This document shows, in pieces, positions 34,967 to 46,062 of a DNA stretch of 64,000 nt. The DNA lies in assembly GCF_023278185.1 (NCBI RefSeq), contig NZ_CP066356.1:2348001-2412000 (forward strand), in the 5' to 3' direction. Origin of the DNA: Bradyrhizobium elkanii USDA 76. GTDB taxonomy: Bacteria > Pseudomonadota > Alphaproteobacteria > Rhizobiales > Xanthobacteraceae. Within the stretch, counting starts at the first letter, position 1. Every line of letters begins with the position of its first letter. Made by a program: the position numbers and the translations under genes. A model generated the notes under the pieces. It had not been told where the DNA came from. It did not search any database and saw only the letters and a list, made by a program, of their open reading frames with translations.

Positions 34967-35988
34967 CCGCGTTCCGGATACTTCTGCAACGAGCCTTCGT
35001 CATGCTGGCGGCGGCAGGGCTTGCTGTCCCGCTGATCGCGCCGGCGAATGCCGCGGGGCAGGGGGCATCGCCGGACGCCGCGGCATTGGGGCGCGGCATC
35101 AATATTCTCGGCTATGACGGCATCTGGGAGGGCTACCACAACGCGCCGTTCCGCCCGGAAAACCTCGCCGCGATTCGCAGGGCCGGCTTTTCCCATGTCC
35201 GGATCAACTTCTTCGGCTTCAGGCATATGGATTCCGGCAACATCCTCGATGATGCCGTCCTGCGGCGACTCGATGCCGTGATCGAGCAGGTGCTGGCGAG
35301 CAGGCTCGTTCCGATCCTCGACGAGCACGACACCGATCTCTGCCAACGCGACGTGGCCGAATGCGGCGTGAAGCTCAAGGCATTCTGGCGCCAGATCGCA
35401 TCGCGCTACGCGGGGAAATACCCGGCGCTGGTGTTCGAGATCCTGAACGAGCCCGGCGGCAACATGACCTCGGCCGAATGGAATGAGCTGCTCGGCGATT
35501 GTCTTGCCATCATCCGGGGTACCAACCCGAAGCGCAATGTCGTGGTCGCGATCCTGAACACCGAGGAGCTGCCGATCGATCAGCTGGCGCTGCCGGCCGG
35601 CGACCGAAACCTGATCGTCACATTCCACTATTACCTGCCGCTGCAATTCACCCATCAGGGCGCGCCGTGGTCGCCGACCTTCTCGAAGATCGGTCCATTG
35701 CGCTGGGGCTCTGCGGAAGACTTGGCCAAGGCCTCGGCCGATTTCGACAAGATCCGATCCTGGTCCGAGAAAGAGAAGCGCCCGATCTATCTTGGCGAGT
35801 TCGGTGTCTATGAACGTGCTCCCGCGGAGAGCCGCGCGACGTATCTGTCGTTCATGGCGAGACGCGCGGAACGAAATGGCTGGGCGTGGGCTTACTGGCA
35901 GTTCGACCACGATTTTGCGGCATTCGACGGCGCCCGGCAACGCTGGAAGACGGACATTCTCCGCGCGATCATCCCTCCGGTCCGCTAA
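34963..35988 (+). CDS. Secreted GH5 glycanase coupled to the polymerase
   Basis: 341 aa with a Sec signal ending ANA. GH5 motifs: FSHVRINFFGF, the acid/base in EILNEPGG (E163) and nucleophile in YLGEFGVYE (E279), and W-AYWQFD near the end. Endoglucanase-like enzymes encoded in polysaccharide operons trim or release polymer, as BcsZ or ExsH-type glycanases do. The ATGA overlap with the Wzy gene supports that this enzyme cuts the polymer made by the same cluster. Confidence 0.9.
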   Translation: MTAFRILLQRAFVMLAAAGLAVPLIAPANAAGQGASPDAAALGRGINILGYDGIWEGYHNAPFRPENLAAIRRAGFSHVRINFFGFRHMDSGNILDDAVLRRLDAVIEQVLASRLVPILDEHDTDLCQRDVAECGVKLKAFWRQIASRYAGKYPALVFEILNEPGGNMTSAEWNELLGDCLAIIRGTNPKRNVVVAILNTEELPIDQLALPAGDRNLIVTFHYYLPLQFTHQGAPWSPTFSKIGPLRWGSAEDLAKASADFDKIRSWSEKEKRPIYLGEFGVYERAPAESRATYLSFMARRAERNGWAWAYWQFDHDFAAFDGARQRWKTDILRAIIPPVR

Positions 35989-36015
35989 GCCCTTCGATTG
36001 CACGCCGCGTCCGAT

Positions 36016-37227
36016 TCAGGATCGGCCGGCGGCCTTGACGACGCGATTGTCGCGCGCGGCGAGCACGCCACCCTTGTAGACGGAACGCCCGGACGGCCGT
36101 GCGACCACGGCCTCCTGGATATGCACGGCGTTCAGGGTCACGAAATCGGCCTTGGCCCCGACATGCAGGCCGTAGTGCTCGAGCCTGAGCGCCTTGGCGC
36201 CGGCCGCGGTGATCATGTCGAACGCGATCGCGAGCTCCTCGTCGGTGTAGAAACCCGAGCGGTATCCGATCATCATGGCGCGGCCCAGCATGTCGCCGTC
36301 GCCATAGGGCCACCAGGAGTCGCGGATGTTGTCGTTGCCGCTGAACACCGTGACGCCGGCTTTCTGCAACAGGGCGACGGGCGGGAACGGCCGGCTGCCC
36401 GGCGCATTCGTCATGATCGCGACGCCCGAGCGCGCCAGACTGTCGGCGGTCTTCTTCAGCGCGTCGGCGGGAATGTCGCCGAGCCCGTAAGCGTGGCTGA
36501 CGGTGACGCGGCCCGCCATGCCGAGCGCACGGGTGCGCGCCGCGATCTGCTCGACTTCGAAGGCACCGAGCATGCCGCCGTCATGAAGATGGATATCGAC
36601 ATCGACGCCGTGCTTTTGCGCGACGCCGAACACGACGTCGAGATGCCCTTCGACGTCCCGGTCGAAGCTTGCCGGATCGAGCCCGCCGACGGCGTTGGCG
36701 CCGAGCTTGATGGCCTCGTCGAGCAGCTGCGGCGTGCCGGGGCTGGTGAGGATGCCGTTCTGGGGAAACGCCACGAGCTGGATATCGATCAAATCCCTGT
36801 ATTCCTCGCGAACCCCGAGGATGGTCTCCAGCGACTTCAGCCCCACCGAACCGTCGACCATGACGTGACTGCGCATCTGCGTCGTGCCGTGCCCGATGCA
36901 GAGGTCGAGCTGGTTCCGCGCGCGCACGTCCATCGGAGCGGCGGCGGCAAGGTTCTCGGCCTGAAACGCCACCCGCTCATGGACGTCGAATCCGTTGGTG
37001 CAGGGACGGTGCGGCCGCCAGGCGTCGCCGTAAAAACTGGTGTCGAGATGGATGTGGCCTTCGACGAAGCCGGGCACGACCAGCGCATTGTCGAGATCGA
37101 CGATCTCGATCCCGCTCGGCCGTTCGCCTTTCGCCTCGATCGCAACGATGCGGCCACCACGGACCAGCAGATTGCGGCTGGTGCCGTCACCGAACCTGGC
37201 ATTGATGAAGAGTTTGTCGGCTGGCAT
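36016..37227 (-). CDS. Cytosine-deaminase-like amidohydrolase
   Basis: 403 aa metal-dependent hydrolase. Ligand motifs: GHIHLD near residue 58, DIHLHDGG (His) near 215, VSHAYGLGD (His) and FSGNDNIRD (Asp). The pattern and length match the CodA/atrazine-type deaminase branch rather than dihydroorotases. Likely substrates are cytosine, isocytosine or related cyclic ureas. Divergently placed to an MHS transporter, which could import the substrate. Confidence 0.85.
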   Translation of the reverse strand: MPADKLFINARFGDGTSRNLLVRGGRIVAIEAKGERPSGIEIVDLDNALVVPGFVEGHIHLDTSFYGDAWRPHRPCTNGFDVHERVAFQAENLAAAAPMDVRARNQLDLCIGHGTTQMRSHVMVDGSVGLKSLETILGVREEYRDLIDIQLVAFPQNGILTSPGTPQLLDEAIKLGANAVGGLDPASFDRDVEGHLDVVFGVAQKHGVDVDIHLHDGGMLGAFEVEQIAARTRALGMAGRVTVSHAYGLGDIPADALKKTADSLARSGVAIMTNAPGSRPFPPVALLQKAGVTVFSGNDNIRDSWWPYGDGDMLGRAMMIGYRSGFYTDEELAIAFDMITAAGAKALRLEHYGLHVGAKADFVTLNAVHIQEAVVARPSGRSVYKGGVLAARDNRVVKAAGRS

Positions 37228-37345
37228 CGGATCTGTTCCTCTTGTCGCTTGCGTCGCATGCAGATCGCGCGGTTCTCCATGCCTTGCCTAACATGGTCGG
37301 AGGAATAATACTCCGCTCGCACCAGCAGACAAGGAACCGAGAGCG

Positions 37346-38635
37346 TTGCCGGAGATTGCGAGCAGGGAACCGTTCGACGTCAAGCGCGCAGCCTTTGCCG
37401 CGACCATCGGCAACATGCTGGAGTTCTACGACTTCATCACCTACAGCTTCTTTGCGACCGAGATCGGACGCACCTTCTTCCCCGCGCATAGCGAATACGG
37501 CAGCCTCATGCTGTCGCTTGCGACGTTCGGCGCCGGCTTCCTGACGCGGCCGATCGGCGGCATCGTGCTTGGCATCTTCTCCGACCGGGTCGGGCGGCGG
37601 CCGGCGATGCTGCTGAGTTTCGCCCTGATGGGCGGCGCGATCCTGACCATCGCGCTGACGCCATCCTATGCCGCGATCGGCATTGTGGCGCCTGTTATCG
37701 TGATTCTGGCGCGGATGGTGCAGGGGTTTGCGCTCGGCGGCGAGGTCGGGCCGACCACGGCCTATCTGATCGAGATCGCTGCACCGAGGAACCGCGGCCT
37801 CGTGGTCGCCTCGCAGCCCGCCAGCCAGGAGATCGCGGCGACGGTCGGCGCGCTTGTCGGTGTCATCCTGAGCAGCGCGATGGCGCCCGACATGCTGCAG
37901 GCCTATGGATGGCGCATCGCGTTCCTGCTCGGGGCCGTTTGTCTGCCGTTCGGCATCTGGATGCGTCGCACGCTGCCGGAAACGGTCTCGCATGGGGAGC
38001 ACGTCGCCGGGCAGGTCGAACGCTCGAGCCATGTGGCGCTGGCGCGTCGGCATCTTCGCGTCATCGTGCTGGCGGTGATGATCCTGGCCAGCGGCACGAT
38101 CTCGACCTATGTGACACAATACATGACGACCTACGCCAAGAACACGCTGCATGTGTCGCCGTCGCTGGCGTTCACGGTATCGCTGGTCAGCAACGGACTG
38201 CAGATCATCGGCGCGGTGCTGGGCGGCTGGCTTGCCGACCGGCTCGGACGCAAGCCGATCATGATCTGGCCGCAGCTGGTCGTGCTGGTGCTGACCTATC
38301 CGGCCTTCCTGTGGATCGTCCAGGACCCCGGTGCGTGGTCGCTGTTGTTCGGCTTCGGCATCCTGTCGTTCATCGGATCGCTGCCGTTCACGGCGTTCTA
38401 TGCCGCGTTCACCGAAGCGCTGCCGCAGAGCATTCGCGGCGGCGTGTTCGCCACGATCTACGCGGTCGCCATCGCGACGTTCGGCGGCACCGCGCAACTC
38501 GTGGTCACGTGGCTGTTGCACGTGACCGGAGATCCGCGGGCGCCGTCCTGGTATCTTCTGCTCGCGGCCGCGGTCGGCATCGTGGCGATGAGCCTGATGC
38601 CCGAGACCGCCCCGGTGAAGGTCGGCGAGAAGTAA
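37346..38635 (+). CDS. MHS-family major facilitator transporter
   Basis: 429 aa, starting at a TTG with AAGGAACC upstream. Twelve membrane helices and the MHS hallmarks: GNMLEFYDFITYSFFA in helix 1, SDRVGRRPAMLLS loop, RMVQGFALGGEVGPTTAYL in helix 4, and GWLADRLGRKPIMIW in the second half. Relatives carry betaine, proline, dicarboxylates or nitrogen bases by proton symport. The link with the adjacent deaminase is inferred from divergence alone. Confidence 0.88.
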   Translation: MPEIASREPFDVKRAAFAATIGNMLEFYDFITYSFFATEIGRTFFPAHSEYGSLMLSLATFGAGFLTRPIGGIVLGIFSDRVGRRPAMLLSFALMGGAILTIALTPSYAAIGIVAPVIVILARMVQGFALGGEVGPTTAYLIEIAAPRNRGLVVASQPASQEIAATVGALVGVILSSAMAPDMLQAYGWRIAFLLGAVCLPFGIWMRRTLPETVSHGEHVAGQVERSSHVALARRHLRVIVLAVMILASGTISTYVTQYMTTYAKNTLHVSPSLAFTVSLVSNGLQIIGAVLGGWLADRLGRKPIMIWPQLVVLVLTYPAFLWIVQDPGAWSLLFGFGILSFIGSLPFTAFYAAFTEALPQSIRGGVFATIYAVAIATFGGTAQLVVTWLLHVTGDPRAPSWYLLLAAAVGIVAMSLMPETAPVKVGEK

Positions 38636-38650
38636 CGCCGGCAGACGCGC

Positions 38651-38842
38651 TTAATTCATGTCGCGAAAGGCGTGGCCGTTGGCCTCGATTTCCTTCACGA
38701 GCTGCGGCGGCAGATTGGCCTGCGCCGAGGTGCCGTCGAACACCCAGTCCTTGGCATCGGCAAGGTCGGGAAGACCCGCGCCCTTGCGGACATAAAGACC
38801 GACCGATGTCTTCTTCGGATTGATGTAGAGATCGTAGTCCAT
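38651..38842 (-). CDS. 63-aa conserved small protein downstream of encapsulin
   Basis: MDYDLYINPKKTSVGLYVRK is followed by an acidic, helical stretch ending EANGHAFRDMN. The ribosome site AGGAGG is strong. No signal, Cys or membrane helix. I do not know its function. It lies 81 bp downstream of the encapsulin gene on the same strand, beyond a hairpin, so it may be a minor cistron of the nanocompartment operon and a candidate shell partner or second cargo, though no obvious cargo peptide is seen. Confidence 0.7.
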   Translation of the reverse strand: MDYDLYINPKKTSVGLYVRKGAGLPDLADAKDWVFDGTSAQANLPPQLVKEIEANGHAFRDMN

Positions 38843-38871
38843 TGCGCGCCTCCTCTCCGTTGCAGTTCGAC

Positions 38872-38900
38872 GGAAGCTCCGGCCACGGCCGGAGACTTCC
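38872..38900 (-). terminator. Strong hairpin between encapsulin and the 63-aa gene
   Basis: GGAAG-CTCCGGC pairs with GCCGGAG-A-CTTCC around a CACG loop: 12 paired bases with one bulge. No T-run follows, so it may be an mRNA-stabilising or attenuating structure that lowers expression of the downstream small gene relative to the shell. Confidence 0.5.
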
Positions 38901-38923
38901 CGGATGAGTCAACGCCGGTAAGA

Positions 38924-39739
38924 CTAGGCGGGTTTCTTCGCCTCCGGCGCAAGCACCACCGACGCCTCGCTCGTCAGCATCAGGAAGGTGATGGTCTCCT
39001 GGAAATACAGCTGAACCGATTTCGCCGAGTGGCTGAGATAGCCGATCGAAAGGTCCTGGCCGATCGAGAGCTGGAAATCGCCGCCGCGGGTGGTGAGCAG
39101 CACGCCGCCCTCGATCGCGGGCGCCCAGATGATCTTGCCGTCGATCAGGCGCTGGATGTGCTGCAGCACCGGATAGCCGTCGTCGGTCGCCCCGCCGATC
39201 GCGGTATAGGGCTCGGTGCCGAGCAGCAGCGTATAGGGACCGTTGACGCCGGCAAGCCGCAGCTGGCTGACCGCCTGGGCGACCACGGCGGGATAGTTCT
39301 TGACGCTCGACGGCAGCGTCAGCACCGGGTTGCTGGTGCCCTGACGGATGCCCTCAATGCCGGCGGCCGCGTAGCCGTCGAATACCGCGCGATCCTCGGC
39401 GAAGGCGATCTTGCGCGCGGCCTCCTTGAGCGGATCCCAGTCGGAATCATTGGCGCCGCGCTCGACATCGTCGATCGCCTGGCGCGAGAGCTCGAACGGC
39501 ACGCGCAGCTCGACCAGCGCGCGGACGTCGCGTTGCGTCGCCTCGACCCCGTCGCCCGGCGCCGCAATCTTCTTGAGATGACCGGTGCCGACCGCGGAGA
39601 AATCCGTTCCCTTCGGACCGTCGACATCGACGACACGGCGCGCCGCCAGATGGCGCTTCAACGTGCGCGAGGCCTCCTCTTCGATCTGGGCCCATGCCGC
39701 ATCCGAGATAGGGGCGAGTCCCCGATGAAGATTATTCAT
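38924..39739 (-). CDS. Family 1 encapsulin shell protein
   Basis: 271 aa with the whole encapsulin pattern: MNNLHRGLAPISDAAWAQIE at the N-terminus (which lines the interior and binds cargo), RRVVDVDGPKGTDFSAV, the E-loop region around 60-85, and the A-domain part LLLGTEPYTAIG, GGVLLTTRGGDFQLSIGQDL, ending LTSEASVVLAPEA. These HK97-fold proteins build 60- or 180-mer protein compartments in the cytoplasm. Its ATG lies inside the 3' end of the DyP gene (8-bp overlap), which indicates a fixed coupling between cargo and shell. AAAGGAGAGG precedes the ATG. Confidence 0.95.
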   Translation of the reverse strand: MNNLHRGLAPISDAAWAQIEEEASRTLKRHLAARRVVDVDGPKGTDFSAVGTGHLKKIAAPGDGVEATQRDVRALVELRVPFELSRQAIDDVERGANDSDWDPLKEAARKIAFAEDRAVFDGYAAAGIEGIRQGTSNPVLTLPSSVKNYPAVVAQAVSQLRLAGVNGPYTLLLGTEPYTAIGGATDDGYPVLQHIQRLIDGKIIWAPAIEGGVLLTTRGGDFQLSIGQDLSIGYLSHSAKSVQLYFQETITFLMLTSEASVVLAPEAKKPA

Positions 39740-40793
39740 GTCCAGCCTCTCCTTTCAGTGAGCCGATCCCGAGCGAGCCGTCGGACGGCGGTATTCCTGG
39801 TGCAGGTGTGTCGCCCGCCCCGGCGTCATCCGGAGACGGCTCGGCGGGCGAAGCTGCCGGCGCCTCGCTCGCGACATCCTCCAGGAAGGTCGCCGACGGG
39901 ACGAAGAACAGCATGCCGGTGACGGCGCGGCTGAAGTCGAGCAAACGGTCGTAATTGCCCGGCGGCTTGCCGACGAACATGTTCTCCAGCATCTGCTCGA
40001 TCCGCTGCGGGGACTTGGCATAGCCGATGAAATAGGTCCCGAACTCGCCCTTGCTGATATTGCCGAACGGCATGTTGTCGCGGACGATATCGAGCTCCTC
40101 GCCATTCTCGACGATCGTGGTCAGCGCGTTGTGCGCGTAGCTCGGCTTCACCGCATCGTCGAGCTCGATGTCGGACAGTTTGGTTCGGCCGATGATCTTT
40201 TCCTGCATCTCGACCGGCAGCTCGTTCCACTTCTTCAGGTCGTGCAGGTATTTTTGCACGATCACATAGCTGCCGCCGACAAACGCCGCGTCCTCGTCGC
40301 CGATGATGGTGGCATCGGTGGCCGCCTGGTCTTCAGGATTCTCCGTGCCGTCGACGAAGCCGAGCAGGTCGCGTTCGTCGAAATATTTGAAGCCGTGCAC
40401 CTCGTCGGAGGTCGCAACCGCATCGCCGAGCCGCGTCATGATCTGGGTCGCGAGCTCGAAGCACAGGTCCATCGGCACGGCGCGGATGTGAAACAGCAGG
40501 TCGCCCGGCGTTGCGACGGCGTGGTGGACGCCGTTGATCTCGCGGAACGGATGCAGGCCTTTCGGCTTCGGCGCACCGAACAGCCGGTCCCATGCGTCGG
40601 AGCCGATGCCCATGACGCATGACAGCCGGCCCTCGAGGTCGCGGAAGCCCACGGCACGCAGCAGCGCGCCCAGGTCGGCGCATAGCGACCGCACCACCGC
40701 ATCATATTCCGGATTGGGCTTGAGCGTGACCGCAAGGAAGATGGCCGCGCGCGTCAGCTTCGCAGCGACCGGTTGCGGAACGGCTGAGGGCAC
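39732..40793 (-). CDS. DyP-type peroxidase with encapsulin cargo peptide
   Basis: 353 aa from a GTG (AAGGAG 7 bases before). Haem peroxidase of the P/B class: GFVDGTENPE with the catalytic Asp (D148), proximal His in PSYAHNA (H221) and distal Arg in IVRDNMPFG (R238). After the enzyme domain (about 310) comes a 28-residue Pro/Ala/Asp linker and then DGSLGIGSLKG (338-348), the classical encapsulin-targeting peptide. So the enzyme is packed inside the shell encoded next. Role: H2O2-dependent oxidation, perhaps of dyes, lignin-like phenols or iron, or oxidative stress protection. Confidence 0.95.
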   Translation of the reverse strand: MPSAVPQPVAAKLTRAAIFLAVTLKPNPEYDAVVRSLCADLGALLRAVGFRDLEGRLSCVMGIGSDAWDRLFGAPKPKGLHPFREINGVHHAVATPGDLLFHIRAVPMDLCFELATQIMTRLGDAVATSDEVHGFKYFDERDLLGFVDGTENPEDQAATDATIIGDEDAAFVGGSYVIVQKYLHDLKKWNELPVEMQEKIIGRTKLSDIELDDAVKPSYAHNALTTIVENGEELDIVRDNMPFGNISKGEFGTYFIGYAKSPQRIEQMLENMFVGKPPGNYDRLLDFSRAVTGMLFFVPSATFLEDVASEAPAASPAEPSPDDAGAGDTPAPGIPPSDGSLGIGSLKGEAGHE

Positions 40794-40944
40794 GCAGGTC
40801 TCCTTGACTAAAACGGCAATTCCACGAGGACAAAAGGCAGGCGCTGGACGCCGGATCGGCGTCCAGACGACAGAGGCAGAGGAGCATGCCGGTGGAGCCT
40901 TTACAAGGGCTCGAATGGCTCACGCGCTTGCAGAGGTGCCTGCC

Positions 40945-41199
40945 TCAATCGACGGGCTTGCCGGACTTCTCTTCCTCAAGGGTCACCGCAATCGCGGCGT
41001 TGGCCGAGAGCCGAACCTTGGAGCCTTCGACACCCGCCACGAAGCCGAGCTCGATGAAGTGGTGATGGCCCTTGTGGAAGCCGTCGCTGTCGTTTTTCTT
41101 GAGCTTGATGCGGTTGCCCTCGACGTGATCGACGGTGCCAACATGCACGCCATCGGCGCCGATGACCTCCATGTTGTCCTTGATCTCGTGCTGCGTCAT
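40945..41199 (-). CDS. DUF2171 (PRC-barrel-like) small protein
   Basis: 84 aa: EIKDNMEVIGADGVHVGTVD, then a His-rich HKGHHHFIELGFV and a beta-rich C-terminus. DUF2171 proteins are common in stress or photosynthesis-related loci of alphaproteobacteria; biochemical role unknown. It is 150 bp upstream of the DyP gene on the same strand and may be the first cistron of that operon or an independent gene. The HHH cluster could bind metal. Confidence 0.75.
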   Translation of the reverse strand: MTQHEIKDNMEVIGADGVHVGTVDHVEGNRIKLKKNDSDGFHKGHHHFIELGFVAGVEGSKVRLSANAAIAVTLEEEKSGKPVD

Positions 41200-41300
41200 G
41201 GCGCTCTCCCTGGTTGCAGGTCAGCTTGTATAGTCGGCTTGCATATGATGCCGGCGGACGACGCGGCGATGACAGCGCGTCGTGGGCGATCCGGGCTGTC

Positions 41301-43913
<2,613 letters not shown>

Positions 43914-44515
43914 CGTGGCACCTCAAGGCAACGCAGGCTCGTCGAGATCAAGTCAGCCACGCAGTCCCGCCGGCGACAGATGGCGGAACGATGACATCCA
44001 TCATGCAACGGCCCCGTGCAATTGCGCCGGCGGAAATACCGCGGGCCTGAGGCCGCCGCATCTCGCATCGTGTGGTCCTTTCAGGAGAGTGTCAATCGCG
44101 GAGCGCGCACGCTGGGCCGCTGCAGTTAAGCCGTTGCGAGGGCTGACGTTCGTCTTTGGCACTCATCCGGGGGCACTGCTACGGCCGCGCCGGCAAGCCG
44201 GATGCACGCATCGCGCTGATTGCGGTTCGATGGTTCGCTGTGCTCGCGAAGCGCGCGCTGGATAGGCACGGATCGCTGTGATCGTACAGAGGCCCAAGTC
44301 ATGATCGGGACACACTATCGGAATCGATCACGTCGCGTTTCGCGTAGCTCGCTCGATGATGCAGAGAAGCGACGCGCGATGTTCCGCTGAATCGCGCAAC
44401 GTTGCATCACGGCGCACTCTGAACCGACCATGAATGGCCGCATGAGCGCGCTTCCGTTTGCGTCGCTGCGTTTCAGGCTGGTGTAAGGTCAAGGCGCTAG
44501 CGATGCAGTGTGTCG
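43914..44515. other. Long divergent intergenic region between clpB and the YXWGXW gene
   Basis: Some 600 bases. No coding frame with good codon use. Expected to hold a heat-shock promoter for clpB on the minus strand; I see CTTGAG close to the start only, not a complete sigma-32 site. A small RNA could be here but is not recognisable by eye. Confidence 0.35.
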
Positions 44516-44563
44516 GTGCATTGCCGATGCACGGAACTTTTGTTCCGTCTCACGTTGAACGTG
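44516..44563 (+). promoter_or_regulatory. Three tandem hairpins in the leader of the YXWGXW gene
   Basis: Three separate dyads follow one another just before the gene: GTGCAT-TGCCG-ATGCAC (44516-44532), ACGGAAC-TTTT-GTTCCGT (44531-44548) and CACGTT-G-AACGTG (44551-44563). The last ends 19 bases before the ATG, close to the ribosome site. They may be operators of a repressor or a folded 5' leader controlling translation. Confidence 0.5.
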
Positions 44564-44582
44564 CTCATCGAAGAGGCTCCCA

Positions 44583-45977
44583 ATGACAACTCCTCTCCTT
44601 TCGACCGTGTCGTGCGCAGCGATTGCCACGGCGCTGTTCTATGCGACTGCGGTGCCCGCAATCGCGCAGGATGCAGCATGCGCGCCGGTCTCTGCCGTCG
44701 AGACCGCGCCGCCGCCGTTGCCGACTTACGATCAGCCGCCGGTGCCTGGTCCCGGCTATATGTGGTCGCCGGGCAATTGGTCGTGGGACGAGGAGCGCGG
44801 CGATTACTACTGGGTGCCGGGCACCTGGGTGCAGCCGCCGCGGGTGGGACTGCTGTGGACGCCAGGTTACTGGGGTGCGTTCGGCGGCGGCTTCATCTTC
44901 CATCCCGGCTATTGGGGTGATCGCGTCGGCTTCTACGGCGGCATCAATTACGGCTTCGGTTATGGCGGAGCAGGCTATGAAGGCGGCCGCTGGGATCACG
45001 GCACGTTCTTCTACAATCGCACCGTGAACAATCTGCAGGGCGCGCGGATCACCAACGTCTACGAGAAGAACGTCACGATCAATCAGACCACCGTCAACAA
45101 CGTCAGCTACAATGGCGGCCGCGGCGGCATCGAGGTGCGGCCGACGGCTGCCGAGCGCGCGGTCGCCAAGGAGCAGCACTTCGCGGCGACGCCGTTGCAA
45201 CGCAAGCAGGTCGAGACCGCAAGCCAGGATCCGAGCCTGTTCAAGCGGACCAACAATGGCGTGCCCGCTGTCGCCGCAACGGCGCGTCCCGGCGAGTTGA
45301 AGGGACCGGGCGTGGTTCGCGCGCGGCCGGCCGGCGAGGCGGTGCCTGCCAACGCCGCGCGGCCGGCGGCCGCGGAGCCGGGGCATCCGGGTGCTGCAGC
45401 CGCACCCGCAACAGCACCGGCTGCTTCCCACGCGCTGCCGGTCCCGGGAAAGGAGCTTCCGGCGGCGCATCCGCCCGCCGAGGCGAACAAGCCTGCGGCG
45501 GCCGAGGAAAAGCGCGCGGCACCTGCTCCCGAGACCAAGGCCGAGCCGCATCCTGCTACGCCGGCGCCTGCCGGATCCCACGCGCTTCCGGTTCCCGAGA
45601 AGGGCGCTGCGGCGCATCCGCCCACGCAGGAGAACAGGCCTGCGGTCGAGGAGAAGCACGCAGCGCCCGCACCGACACCCAAGGTGGAGCCGCACCCTGC
45701 ACAGGAAGCAGTGCGGCCCGCTGTGCCGGAGAAGAGGCCCGAAGAGCCGGCGGCGAAACCTGTCGCGCGGCCCGAGCAGGCAGCAAGGCCCGAAGCTCGG
45801 CCGGAGCCGGCGGCAAGGCCGCAAGCGCATCCGGAGACGATGGCGCGCCCTGAGGCGCATCCGCAGCCGGCGGCGCGGCCAGAGCCGCACGTTCAGGCCG
45901 CGCCGCATGGTCAGGCCGCGCCGCGTGGTGCGCCCGCCGGTCATCCCGCAGAGGAGAAGCGGCAGGAGCAACACTAA
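44583..45977 (+). CDS. Exported YXWGXW-repeat protein with Pro/Ala-rich tail
   Basis: 464 aa. Sec signal ending AIAQ, then four copies of the W-x-PG-x-W type repeat between about 58 and 120 (YMWSPGNWSWD, YYWVPGTWVQ, LLWTPGYWG, FIFHPGYWG), a Gly/Tyr/Asn-rich part (GINYGFGYGGAGYEGGRWDH) and an N-rich stretch (VTINQTTVNNVSYN). The second half (from ~250) is low-complexity Pro/Ala/Lys/His with repeats such as SHALPVPGKE...AAHPP occurring twice and many A-R-P-E blocks. YXWGXW proteins are surface or periplasmic proteins of unknown function; the tail could span peptidoglycan. Lies divergent from clpB. Confidence 0.85.
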   Translation: MTTPLLSTVSCAAIATALFYATAVPAIAQDAACAPVSAVETAPPPLPTYDQPPVPGPGYMWSPGNWSWDEERGDYYWVPGTWVQPPRVGLLWTPGYWGAFGGGFIFHPGYWGDRVGFYGGINYGFGYGGAGYEGGRWDHGTFFYNRTVNNLQGARITNVYEKNVTINQTTVNNVSYNGGRGGIEVRPTAAERAVAKEQHFAATPLQRKQVETASQDPSLFKRTNNGVPAVAATARPGELKGPGVVRARPAGEAVPANAARPAAAEPGHPGAAAAPATAPAASHALPVPGKELPAAHPPAEANKPAAAEEKRAAPAPETKAEPHPATPAPAGSHALPVPEKGAAAHPPTQENRPAVEEKHAAPAPTPKVEPHPAQEAVRPAVPEKRPEEPAAKPVARPEQAARPEARPEPAARPQAHPETMARPEAHPQPAARPEPHVQAAPHGQAAPRGAPAGHPAEEKRQEQH

Positions 45978-46062
45978 GGCACGTCCGCGCTCCGCTGGCT
46001 CGTTCCGGCGGAGCGCGGTATTGTGCCGCCTGTGCGCAAGCGATCATCACTGGAGGTTGGTC

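Noticed and set aside
39732..40793. A broken DyP because of the non-conserved C-terminal 45 residues
   Set aside because: The tail is a normal linker plus encapsulin cargo peptide, not a frameshift.
43914..43930. CTTGAG next to the clpB start as a sigma-32 -35 box
   Set aside because: It is only about 10 bases before the ATG, so the matching -10 would fall inside the gene; more likely part of the ribosome-site region.
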